Below, piece after piece: positions 7,138 to 13,532 of a stretch of 15,816 bases of DNA. The position numbers and the translations under genes were made by a program. Below the pieces are notes generated by a model. It did not search any database. It was given only the letters and a program-made list of their open reading frames with translations, and had not been told where the DNA came from. The stretch comes from Vulcanimicrobiota bacterium (lineage in GTDB: Bacteria; Vulcanimicrobiota; Vulcanimicrobiia; Eremiobacterales; Eremiobacteraceae). Position 1 is the first letter of the stretch; each line of letters starts with the position of its first letter. The DNA lies in contig JAFANK010000351.1 of assembly GCA_019232725.1 (NCBI GenBank), positions 1 through 15,816 of the forward strand, in the 5' to 3' direction.

Positions 7138-8442
7138 TCAAGAACCCCCGTCGCTCTCAGGCGTCTCATCTACCTCTTCGTCAGCGCGCTGCAGCTCTTG
7201 CAATTTGCGGATCAGGTCCTCGTCTTGCGCGAGCATCTCCGGCGTGAGTTCGACACCGGTCTCCTCCGCAGCGATTTCAGCCATGGCTGCAACCTGTTCG
7301 TGTTCTTGTTCTTCTTCGGCGCGCTGCTCGACGAGTTCCGCCCATTGCTCTTCGCTGTGGATGTCGATGCGCCAGCTTGTCAGCTTCGCCGCCAATCGGA
7401 CGTTTTGGCCTTCCTTGCCGATGGCAAGCGACAGCTGGTGCTCGGGCACGACGGCCTCGGCAAGATGTTCACGCTCGTTGAGATGCACGGAGACAACTTT
7501 GGCGGGCTGCAACGCATTAGCCACGTAGGCCGCGGCATCGGCTGCCCATTGGATGACGTCGATCTTCTCGCCGTGCAGTTCTTCAGTGATGTTGTTGACG
7601 CGCGAGCTGCGTGGCCCAAGGCAGGCCCCGACCGCGTCGATATCCTCTTCTTCTGTGAACACGGAGACTTTGGAGCGCGAGCCTGCTTCGCGCGCGACAT
7701 CTTTGATCTCGACGAGCCCCTGGTCCACTTCGGGGATCTCTTGTTCAAAGAGTCTGCGCACGAGATTGGGATGGCTGCGCGACAGGATCACCTGTGGCCC
7801 TTTGTTGGTCTTGCGCACTTCCATCACATAGACGCGGATGCGCGACCCGATGCGGAAGACTTCGCCCAGCACCTGTTCGGACAACGGCAATACCGCTTCG
7901 GCTTTGTCGAGATCCACGAACATGTTGCGCTGCTCGTAGCGCTGCACGGTGCCGCCGACAAGCTTGTCGAGTTTCTGATTGAACTCGTCGAACACCATGT
8001 CACGCTCCGCCTCACGGATACGCTGCACGATGACTTGCTTGGCGGTCTGCGCGGCGATGCGTCCGAATTCTTTCGGCGTGATCTCGATGTCGAAATTATC
8101 ACCGACCTTGTGGTTGGCGCCCGCTTCCGCCGGCGTGATCTCGATAGTAGGATCGGTCACCTCGTCGACGACCGCTCGCCGAGCGAATACACGGTACGAA
8201 CCGTCTTGACGGTCGACCGTCACGATGGGATTGCCGACGGCTTCGGCCTCGCGCACGAAATTGCGCTTGTACGCGGACACGAGCGCTGCTTCCAATGCCT
8301 CCAAGAGCGTCTCGGCGGGCAGGTTGCGATCGCGTTCGAGTTCTTTGAGGGCTTCGATCAATTCCGGATTGGGTTTGGCCGGAGCGACGGCGGTCGAGCC
8401 GTTGCCCGCGGCAGCTTTCTTCAACGTCTTCCGAGGAGCCAT
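7138..8442 (-). CDS. nusA: Transcription termination/antitermination factor NusA
   Basis: NusA binds RNA polymerase and nascent RNA to modulate pausing, termination and antitermination. The 434-residue protein has a basic Ala/Lys-rich extension (1-24), the NusA N-terminal domain (about 25-150, including ETLLEALEAALVSAYKRNF), an S1 domain (about 160-222, KLVGGTVQRYEQRNMFVDL... ending GPQVILSR), KH1 (about 230-305, with GACLGPRSSRVNNITEELHGEKIDV) and KH2 (about 310-365, with SLAIGKEGQNVRLAAKLTSWRIDI). A Glu-rich tail of about 65 residues follows; there are no gammaproteobacterial-type acidic repeats. The ATG at 8440-8442 has GGAAG just upstream. Downstream, ylxR begins 28 nt later. Upstream is the only large gap inside the array, with a candidate promoter and stem-loops that may regulate nusA and everything after it. 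Confidence 0.97.
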   Translation of the reverse strand: MAPRKTLKKAAAGNGSTAVAPAKPNPELIEALKELERDRNLPAETLLEALEAALVSAYKRNFVREAEAVGNPIVTVDRQDGSYRVFARRAVVDEVTDPTIEITPAEAGANHKVGDNFDIEITPKEFGRIAAQTAKQVIVQRIREAERDMVFDEFNQKLDKLVGGTVQRYEQRNMFVDLDKAEAVLPLSEQVLGEVFRIGSRIRVYVMEVRKTNKGPQVILSRSHPNLVRRLFEQEIPEVDQGLVEIKDVAREAGSRSKVSVFTEEEDIDAVGACLGPRSSRVNNITEELHGEKIDVIQWAADAAAYVANALQPAKVVSVHLNEREHLAEAVVPEHQLSLAIGKEGQNVRLAAKLTSWRIDIHSEEQWAELVEQRAEEEQEHEQVAAMAEIAAEETGVELTPEMLAQDEDLIRKLQELQRADEEVDETPESDGGS

Positions 8443-8456
8443 GTTCTTCCGTTCGT

Positions 8457-8483
8457 GGGCGGACTTTTGCGTGCCGTCCGCCC
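8457..8483 (-). promoter_or_regulatory. Stem-loop immediately upstream of the nusA ribosome binding site
   Basis: Bases 8457-8464 (gggcggac) are perfectly complementary to 8476-8483 (gtccgccc), an 8-bp GC-rich stem with an 11-nt loop. In the minus-strand transcript it ends 14 nt before the nusA ATG, next to the GGAAG site. Its loop contains CGCAAAA, which can pair with the tail of the preceding hairpin (8493-8500). It is therefore a candidate for control of nusA translation or for an antiterminator structure. Confidence 0.5.
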
Positions 8484-8495
8484 GGTAGAGAGCGC

Positions 8496-8522
8496 AAAAG
8501 GAGTGGGCCAGCCACTCCTTTT
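8496..8522 (-). terminator. Terminator-like hairpin in the rimP-nusA leader (possible attenuator)
   Basis: Bases 8496-8506 (aaaaggagtgg) are perfectly complementary to 8512-8522 (ccactcctttt), giving an 11-bp stem with a 5-nt loop. Read on the minus strand, the stem ends in UUUU, which resembles a short intrinsic terminator, although the U-run is part of the stem and is followed by GCG. It lies after the candidate nusA promoter and before nusA. It could terminate the rimP transcript or attenuate transcription into nusA. Confidence 0.5.
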
Positions 8523-8538
8523 CAGGACATCAACCCGC

Positions 8539-8568
8539 ATTTTACCAGATACGCGCCTGGCCGTGCAA
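8539..8568 (-). promoter_or_regulatory. Candidate sigma-70-type promoter upstream of nusA
   Basis: On the minus strand, TTGCAC (8563-8568) and TAAAAT (8539-8544) are separated by 18 nt. The -10 box matches the consensus at 5 of 6 positions and stands out in a GC-rich region; the -35 box matches at only 3 of 6. Transcription would start near 8532, leaving a leader of about 90 nt that contains both stem-loops. A partial palindrome (8589-8601) around the rimP stop lies just upstream. Confidence 0.35.
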
Positions 8569-8600
8569 GGGGCACTATTGGGGAAGTCGCGCCATGGGCG

Positions 8601-9098
8601 CTAGGCTTTGCGCTTTTTGAGGTCCTCACGCGGGTCGTAGACGAGATTGGCGCGCTTGATCGCCGCATACGGGATCGGCGTCTGGCCGGCGTATCGGTCG
8701 TCGACGGTCACAGCGGTATCGTCCGCGTGCGCGATGCGCCCGTTGAACTCGACGCGGTTTTTGATGCGCAGGCTTGTGATGACGTTGATCACGCGGCCGT
8801 GGAATCTTTGGAAGTGTTCCGGTCGAATGAGCGGGCGATCCAATCCCGCAGACGCGACCTCAAGCTGGAAGAGCGGCGCCGGTGGCGGCAACTCCTCGAT
8901 CCGGCGTTCAATGTAGCGAGAGACGGCTTCGCACAGGTCGGAATCAACGCCGCCTTCACGATCGATGGTGAGACTCACGTAATGCACGCCACGCTCATTG
9001 CGCACCGCAGCTTTGAGCACTTCAATCCCGCGGAACGGCGCCAGCTCGCCCATGCGCGTGCAGATGACCTCGAGCTCTTGGGGTCCGAATCGGCTCAT
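8601..9098 (-). CDS. rimP: Ribosome maturation factor RimP
   Basis: RimP is needed for 30S subunit maturation. The 165-residue product has the family N-terminal domain with GIEVLKAAVRNERGVHYVSLTIDREGGVDSDLCEAVSRYIERRIEEL, the hallmark LEVASAGLDRPLIRPEHFQRFHGRVINV (usual form LEVSSPGLDRPL), and a C-terminal SH3-like domain ending in IPYAAIKRANLVYDPREDLKKRKA. Length is normal. Its ATG (9096-9098) overlaps the TGA of pxpA as ATGA, so translation reinitiation from the 5-oxoprolinase genes is expected. The next gene, nusA, follows the widespread rimP-nusA order but after a 158-nt gap. Confidence 0.95.
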   Translation of the reverse strand: MSRFGPQELEVICTRMGELAPFRGIEVLKAAVRNERGVHYVSLTIDREGGVDSDLCEAVSRYIERRIEELPPPAPLFQLEVASAGLDRPLIRPEHFQRFHGRVINVITSLRIKNRVEFNGRIAHADDTAVTVDDRYAGQTPIPYAAIKRANLVYDPREDLKKRKA

Positions 9099-9871
9099 AC
9101 GATGGTGGCAAGCGGAACGACGTCAGCGCCCGAGCGCTTGAGCGCAGCTCTGATCGCGGCGGCGGTTTCGACCGCGTTTTTGGAATCCCCGTGGACGCAC
9201 AGGCTTTGCGCGCGAACCCCGATAGCGACACCGTTGACCGCTCGCACGTGTCCGTGCACGACGATGTCGACCGCCTGCTTTGCGGCGCGTTCCGGATCTT
9301 CGATCACCGCATCAGGATGGCTTCGGTTGCGCAAGGTGCCGTCGACTTCATAGACGCGATCGCAGAACGCCTCGGCCGCGACGCGCAGGCCTGCGGCTTT
9401 GCCCGCGGGCAGCAGGTGCGAGCCGGCGAGGCCGACGAGCACGAGTTGCGGATCGCAGGCGGCGACCGCGCCGGCGATGGTCGCTGCAAGCGCGGCATTT
9501 GCGGCACCGTCGTTGTAGAGCGCGCCGTGCGGCTTCACGTGCACGAGGCGAACGCCGGCCGCGTGTGCGAGCGCGTGCACGGCGCCGATCTGATAGATGA
9601 GCGCCTGGCGCAGTTCGTCCGCCGAGAGGTCCACGGTCCGTCTGCCGAACCCCGCCTGATCGGGATACGAAGGATGCGCGCCAACCGCCACGTGGTGACG
9701 AGCAGCGGCGTCGAGCGTCGCAGCGATGATGCTCGGATCACCGGCATGGAAACCGCATGCCACGTTGGCCGAGGTGACATACTGGAAAATCGGTTCCTCG
9801 TCGCCTTTGCGGCGCGCGCCGAACGACTCCCCGACATCGGCGTTGAGGTCAACGCGCGGCAGCTGGCTCAT
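9095..9871 (-). CDS. pxpA: 5-oxoprolinase subunit A (LamB/YcsF family)
   Basis: PxpA, with PxpB and PxpC, forms the ATP-dependent bacterial 5-oxoprolinase that opens 5-oxo-L-proline (pyroglutamate) to glutamate. The 258-residue protein has the family motifs DLNADVGESFG (8-18), SANVACGFHAGDP (34-46), GAHPSYPDQAGFGRR (64-78) and HVKPHGALYN (111-120), plus VHGDSKNAV toward the C-terminus. I chose the ATG at 9869-9871, which has GAGGA 6 nt upstream. A GTG four codons earlier (9883) is possible but lacks a site. The start lies inside the 3' end of pxpC and the stop overlaps the rimP start, so all three are tightly coupled. Confidence 0.93.
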   Translation of the reverse strand: MSQLPRVDLNADVGESFGARRKGDEEPIFQYVTSANVACGFHAGDPSIIAATLDAAARHHVAVGAHPSYPDQAGFGRRTVDLSADELRQALIYQIGAVHALAHAAGVRLVHVKPHGALYNDGAANAALAATIAGAVAACDPQLVLVGLAGSHLLPAGKAAGLRVAAEAFCDRVYEVDGTLRNRSHPDAVIEDPERAAKQAVDIVVHGHVRAVNGVAIGVRAQSLCVHGDSKNAVETAAAIRAALKRSGADVVPLATIV

Positions 9872-10808
9872 CGAATTCCTCACGTAACGCTTGCGTCTTC
9901 TCCGTCAAGGCGGCGCTTGCGTCCGCGAGCGTGACGCGCGAAAAGCGCACGCTGTCGCCGGGTCGCAGCTGGGCTGCGTCGGGAACATCGGCCGCGATCA
10001 CGACGAACGGCACGGCATAGCCACCCGTCGTCTGGTGTTCGGCGAGCAACACGATGGGCAACCCGTCGCTCGTGAGCTGCACGCAGCCCGCCGTGACGCC
10101 GCTCGACAGGACATCAAACCCGCCAACATTGCGCAGCGCCACGCCTTCAAGGCGGGCACCTTGCCGGTTGCTGCGCGCTGAGACGCTGTATGCTTGCCCG
10201 CACAACGTCTCGATTTCGTGTGGCGCGCATCGTGCGAAATGCGGTCCGGGCAGCACGCGTAGCACAGCGGGCTGCCGCCAAAAAGGCCGCGCGCTCGCAG
10301 GGATGGCTCGCTCGTCGTCAGGCAGTTCCCGTTCGACCTGCGCAAGTGCGAGCGTATCGCCCGTCGCGAGTGCCCGGCCCGCACCGCCGAATCCGCCCAT
10401 GACATCAGTGCTCGCACTGCCGAGCACGAGCGGCACATCGATGCCGCCATGAAAGGCGACGTAGCAGCGCACGCCGCGTTGCGCATGACCGATCTTCACT
10501 TCAACCCCGGCGCGCACGCGCAAGGCTTGCCACGTCGGCCGCTGCGCGCCGGCAATGCTTACCGGAGCATCCGCGCCGGTGATCGCGATCATCGTCGTGT
10601 GGCGCGGAGCAAATCGTATGCCCGTTAGTGTCGTCTCCACGAGTGCAGCGTTGTGCGGATTGCCGAGGAGGCGGTTCGCGCAGCGAGCGCTCAGCCAGTC
10701 GCTCGCCCCCGACGGTGACACGCCGAGCGCGGCGACACGGTGCCGGCCAAGGTCTTGCACGGTCGAGAGCAGACCAGGGTCGATGATCTCGATGGTGGTC
10801 GACATCAT
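9849..10808 (-). CDS. pxpC: 5-oxoprolinase subunit C (biotin-dependent carboxyltransferase-like, KipA/YbgK family)
   Basis: PxpC is the larger CT_A_B-domain subunit that works with PxpB, probably phosphorylating 5-oxoproline before hydrolysis; some members were earlier named KipA or allophanate/urea amidolyase-related. The 319-residue protein shows PGLLSTVQDLGRHRVAALGVSPSGASD (11-37), RCYVAFHGGIDVPLVLGSASTDVMGGFGG (114-142), the SARSNRQGARLEG segment and VQLTSDGLPIVLLAEHQTTGGYAVPFVV, all hallmark stretches. Its ATG at 10806-10808 overlaps the pxpB TGA (ATGA), with a second ATG directly after. The 3' end runs 23 nt into pxpA. The last 25 residues (KTQALREEFDEPAAAR) are beyond the conserved domain. 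Confidence 0.92.
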   Translation of the reverse strand: MMSTTIEIIDPGLLSTVQDLGRHRVAALGVSPSGASDWLSARCANRLLGNPHNAALVETTLTGIRFAPRHTTMIAITGADAPVSIAGAQRPTWQALRVRAGVEVKIGHAQRGVRCYVAFHGGIDVPLVLGSASTDVMGGFGGAGRALATGDTLALAQVERELPDDERAIPASARPFWRQPAVLRVLPGPHFARCAPHEIETLCGQAYSVSARSNRQGARLEGVALRNVGGFDVLSSGVTAGCVQLTSDGLPIVLLAEHQTTGGYAVPFVVIAADVPDAAQLRPGDSVRFSRVTLADASAALTEKTQALREEFDEPAAAR

Positions 10809-11491
10809 CTGATGACCGCCGTGGCGTGGTCGAGCGAGTCGACCGGATGAAAAACAATGCTATCGCCTGGGCGCAATAGTGCCGGTTCCAGTTGCACGGG
10901 ATCGAACATCGTCGCGGCGGTCTTTCCCACGATACGCCAGCCGCCTGGCGAATTGCGCGGATAAATACCGCACTGGCCAGCTGCGAAGGCGACGCTGCCC
11001 GCGGGCACCTTGACGCGCGGCGTCGGCAGACGCGGTAAATGGAGCTTGTCGGACAAACCGAGTAGATACGGGAACCCGGCGGAAAAGCCAAGGAACGCGA
11101 CACGGTACGTGGGTCTGCAAAATTCCTCGATGACTTGCGCAGCCGTCAACGCAAGCGCGGCTGCGACGTCTTCCAGATCGAGCGCATACTCGGGCGAGAA
11201 GCAGACGCCGATGTCGACGTGTCGCGCAACGGCCGGCTGGCTCGCGCTTGCCTGCTCGAGCGCACCACGCATCGTCGCCATCGCGATCGCCAGCTGCGCC
11301 ACACACGGATCGAAGCGGACGAGCACCGACGCGTAGGCGGGGACCACATCGAGCGCAGCGGAGCCGAACGCGTGCAGCGCAGCCGCGTGGAGCGCCCACG
11401 CGCGCGCCGCAGTCCCCTCATCGATCGTGTCGCCCACCACGGCCAAAACCGCGGCATCGCCCACCGGCAGCACGTCGCCTGCGATGCTCAT
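10805..11491 (-). CDS. pxpB: 5-oxoprolinase subunit B (KipI/YbgJ family)
   Basis: PxpB is the CT_C_D-domain partner of PxpC in 5-oxoprolinase; the Bacillus homologue KipI inhibits the sporulation kinase KinA. The 228-residue protein has the conserved block GFSAGFPYLLGL (135-146), LPRLPTPRVKVPAGSVAFAAGQCGIYPRNSPGGWRIVGKT (152-191) and a C-terminal LRPGDSIVFHPVD. The first motif is normally GFxPGFxYL; Ala replaces Pro here, a mild deviation. It is the first gene of the long minus-strand array; the ATG (11489-11491) has no strong ribosome binding site. The pxpB-pxpC-pxpA order with overlapping ends is the usual complete cassette, which favours a catabolic 5-oxoprolinase over a sporulation regulator. 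Confidence 0.92.
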   Translation of the reverse strand: MSIAGDVLPVGDAAVLAVVGDTIDEGTAARAWALHAAALHAFGSAALDVVPAYASVLVRFDPCVAQLAIAMATMRGALEQASASQPAVARHVDIGVCFSPEYALDLEDVAAALALTAAQVIEEFCRPTYRVAFLGFSAGFPYLLGLSDKLHLPRLPTPRVKVPAGSVAFAAGQCGIYPRNSPGGWRIVGKTAATMFDPVQLEPALLRPGDSIVFHPVDSLDHATAVIR

Positions 11492-11601
11492 GGGCGAGCC
11501 GTTTCAGCGCGCGCATCAGACAGTCCGTTTGTGGGCGCCTTAGTACAAGTCGGCGCCCACAGGAGAGGGCCGTCGCAGATGCTGCGAGGAAGCCGTCGCG
11601 C
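11492..11601. other. Divergent intergenic region with a 32-nt dyad
   Basis: This 110-nt gap separates divergent pxpB and the DUF255 gene, so it should hold promoters for both, but no convincing -35/-10 pair is visible. The outstanding feature is an inverted repeat: 11530-11539 (tgtgggcgcc) is complementary to 11552-11561, with a 12-nt centre. No U-run flanks it. It could be an operator or an RNA hairpin in the 5' leader of the DUF255 gene. Confidence 0.55.
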
Positions 11602-13380
11602 ATGAGCACGTTGCACTTCTCGCCGCGAGCCAATCGGGCTGCAGAGATCCACTGGCAGCAATGGGGTGACGCAGCGTTCGCACGCGCCGCGGAGGAGAAC
11701 AAGCCGGTGTTGCTAGCGATCTCCGCCGTGTGGTGCCACTGGTGCCACGTGATGGACGAGACGAGTTATTCGGATCCGGCGATCATCACGCAGATCAACG
11801 AACGATTTGTGCCCGTGCGCGTCGACAACGATCAGCGACCCGACGTCAACGCGCGGTACAACATGGGTGGCTGGCCGACGACCGCACTCTTGACGCCGGA
11901 GGGCGAAGTGCTCTACGGCGGGACGTACATCCCGCCGGAAGCGCTGATGCAGATCTTACGACAAGTCGAAGCGTTGTACGGCGACCCTGATAACCGCCGC
12001 TCCATAACGGAGCAAGTCGTGCAGATGCGCACCGCGCGCCTGGGGCGCTCGCGGACGCCGCGCGGGGGCGATCTGGACCCCAACACTGCCGCCAACGTCG
12101 CTGCGGAGCTGTGGTCGGCATTCGACCAAGAGTATGGCGGGTTTGGCACCGATCAAAAGTTTCCGCACGTGAGCGCGTTGCATTTCCTGCTCGATCTGTT
12201 CTCACGTACGCACGCAGAGCTTGCGCAGGTCATGGTGCAGCGCAGCCTGCAGGCGATGGCCGGCGGCGGCATGTACGACCACGTGCAAGGCGGTTTCTTC
12301 CGCTATTCCACGACGCGCGATTTCTCGGTCCCCCATTTCGAGAAGATGCTCGAGGACAACGCGGGGCTGCTGTACGCATGCGCCCGTGCCGGCGCAATGT
12401 TCGACGATGCCCGCTTGCGCCAGACCGCTATCGACGTCAAACGCTATCTGGATGAGCATCTGTGGAACGACGCGTGGCAAGCATATGGCGGCTCGCAGGA
12501 CGCGGACGAACATTATTACACGCTCGATGCCGGCGCCCGCGCGCAGCTTCCCGAGCCGTACGTCGACCGCACCGTCTATAGCTCGTGGAACGCGCAAGTT
12601 GCGATCGCGCTGCTCGCAAGCGCGCCGCTCCTGGAGCGCGACGGCGTCGAGGTCAGCGCGTGGACCGCACGAGGATGTGCGATTCTCGAGACGCTCTTCG
12701 GCCGGATGCTCGAAGAACGACTGCTCTGCCGGTATTTCGATGGAGCACCGCACGTGCGCGGGCTGCTCGGCGATCAGGCGTGGGGCGCATGGGCAGCGCT
12801 GATCGCGTTCGGCGCCACCGGTGAGCCTCGATGGTTGGAGCGTTGCGGTGACCTCATCGCGGCGATGCGCGTGCTCTACGACGAACAATCCGACGCGTAT
12901 CTCGACCGCTTGCCGGGCGGCGATGGCGCCGGGCGCGTCGCGATCGCTCTCACGCCATTTGAAGAGAACGCGCTCATGGCACGCGTGCTTCTGGGGTATG
13001 CGGCCGCGAGTGGCTATCAGGTGTTCGCGCAACAGGCTGAAGCGATGCTGCGCCGCTACGCGCGTGATTACCGGTCGCACGGGTTGTTCGGCGCTGGCTA
13101 CGCAGCTGCGGCGCTCGATGTGCTCGAACCGCCGATCGACGTGCACGTCCTCGGGGCGCCGAACGATCGGTTGGCCGCAGCGCTTCGTGCCACAGCGTTG
13201 CGCGTGACGTCGCCGCCCCTGCGCATCGACACGATCGATCCCGCTGCATCCAAGCAACGGGCTGAAGAGTTCGGTCCGGCTGTAGGCGTGCAGGCGTTGC
13301 TGTGCCGCGGCAGCGTGTGTTTTGCACGAGCAGCTTCGCCAACTGAACTGGAAAGCGCACTCGCCGGCGTCAAGACATAG
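11602..13380 (+). CDS. DUF255 thioredoxin-domain protein (YyaL/SPATA20-like), short form
   Basis: The N-terminal thioredoxin-like DUF255 domain has NRAAEIHWQQWGDAAFARAAEENKPVLLAI and WCHWCHVMDETSYSDPAI (residues 44-61) with the CxxC pair at C45 and C48, then INERFVPVRVDNDQRPDVNARY. The rest is a six-hairpin (alpha/alpha toroid) glycosidase-like region with the conserved stretches EYGGFGTDQKFPHVSALHFLLD (177-198), GGGMYDHVQGGFFRYSTTRDFSVPHFEKMLEDN (221-253) and SSWNAQVAIALLASAP. Family members are of uncertain function; a role in redox or carbohydrate handling is suggested in the literature but unproven. At 592 residues it is shorter than the usual 650-700; several loops and the C-terminal part are reduced, with no frameshift seen. 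The start is the ATG at 11602 with AGGA about 11 nt upstream; the frame is open further back to 11248 but that part is antisense to pxpB and lacks domain similarity. Confidence 0.9.
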   Translation: MSTLHFSPRANRAAEIHWQQWGDAAFARAAEENKPVLLAISAVWCHWCHVMDETSYSDPAIITQINERFVPVRVDNDQRPDVNARYNMGGWPTTALLTPEGEVLYGGTYIPPEALMQILRQVEALYGDPDNRRSITEQVVQMRTARLGRSRTPRGGDLDPNTAANVAAELWSAFDQEYGGFGTDQKFPHVSALHFLLDLFSRTHAELAQVMVQRSLQAMAGGGMYDHVQGGFFRYSTTRDFSVPHFEKMLEDNAGLLYACARAGAMFDDARLRQTAIDVKRYLDEHLWNDAWQAYGGSQDADEHYYTLDAGARAQLPEPYVDRTVYSSWNAQVAIALLASAPLLERDGVEVSAWTARGCAILETLFGRMLEERLLCRYFDGAPHVRGLLGDQAWGAWAALIAFGATGEPRWLERCGDLIAAMRVLYDEQSDAYLDRLPGGDGAGRVAIALTPFEENALMARVLLGYAAASGYQVFAQQAEAMLRRYARDYRSHGLFGAGYAAAALDVLEPPIDVHVLGAPNDRLAAALRATALRVTSPPLRIDTIDPAASKQRAEEFGPAVGVQALLCRGSVCFARAASPTELESALAGVKT

Positions 13381-13446
13381 GAAGCGGCGCCCATCGGAAG
13401 CCTGCTCCGCGCATACAGGTAACGCCTCGAAAAGCGGTCAAAAGGT

Positions 13447-13468
13447 GGTCGGCTCTAAAGAGCCGACC
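13447..13468. other. Perfect 9-bp hairpin with TAAA loop
   Basis: Bases 13447-13455 (ggtcggctc) are the exact complement of 13460-13468 (gagccgacc), with loop taaa at 13456-13459. Outer gtgg/ccac bases can extend it around a bulge. It could stop plus-strand transcription from the DUF255 gene, but no run of U follows. The right arm is also the beginning of the first 22-nt repeat. Confidence 0.6.
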
Positions 13469-13525
13469 CCACATTACATCTGAGCCGGCCCCGCCTTACA
13501 TTTGAGCCAGGCCTACATTACGTGG
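13460..13525. repeat. Three degenerate 22-nt tandem repeats (GAGCC...TTACAT units)
   Basis: Units lie at 13460-13481, 13482-13503 and 13504-13525. Unit 1 and unit 2 agree at 18 of 22 positions; unit 3 agrees with unit 1 at about 15 of 22. The common core is GAGCC, a C-rich middle and TTACAT or a variant of it. The sequence before the first unit is its inverted partner, so unit 1 forms a hairpin with it. Confidence 0.6.
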
Positions 13526-13532
13526 AGGAATA

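Larger units (their letters stand above)
13381..13532. other. 152-nt intergenic region with hairpin and tandem repeats
   Basis: No gene fits here. The first ~60 nt show nothing recognisable. The rest contains a perfect hairpin (13447-13468) and three degenerate 22-nt tandem repeats (13460-13525), followed by the GGAGG site of the next gene. No clear promoter or U-tract terminator is visible. Confidence 0.7.

Noticed and set aside
8589..8601. 5-bp palindrome gcgcc-atg-ggcgc at the rimP stop as a terminator
   Set aside because: The stem is short, overlaps the stop codon and is not followed by a U-run; such palindromes are common at this GC content.
7198..8604. Plus-strand open frame (468 codons) antisense to nusA
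   Set aside because: Antisense to a gene with clear S1 and KH domains; no domain or ribosome binding site of its own.
10860..11399. Minus-strand open frame overlapping pxpB in another frame (179 codons)
   Set aside because: It is a shadow frame of pxpB, with Arg/Cys-rich composition and no recognisable motif.
11248..11601. Upstream extension of the DUF255 gene
   Set aside because: This part is antisense to pxpB and Arg/Pro-rich; the conserved protein starts at the ATG at 11602.
13474..13525. Short repeats as a possible CRISPR array
   Set aside because: The units are contiguous, degenerate and without spacers, and there are no cas genes nearby.
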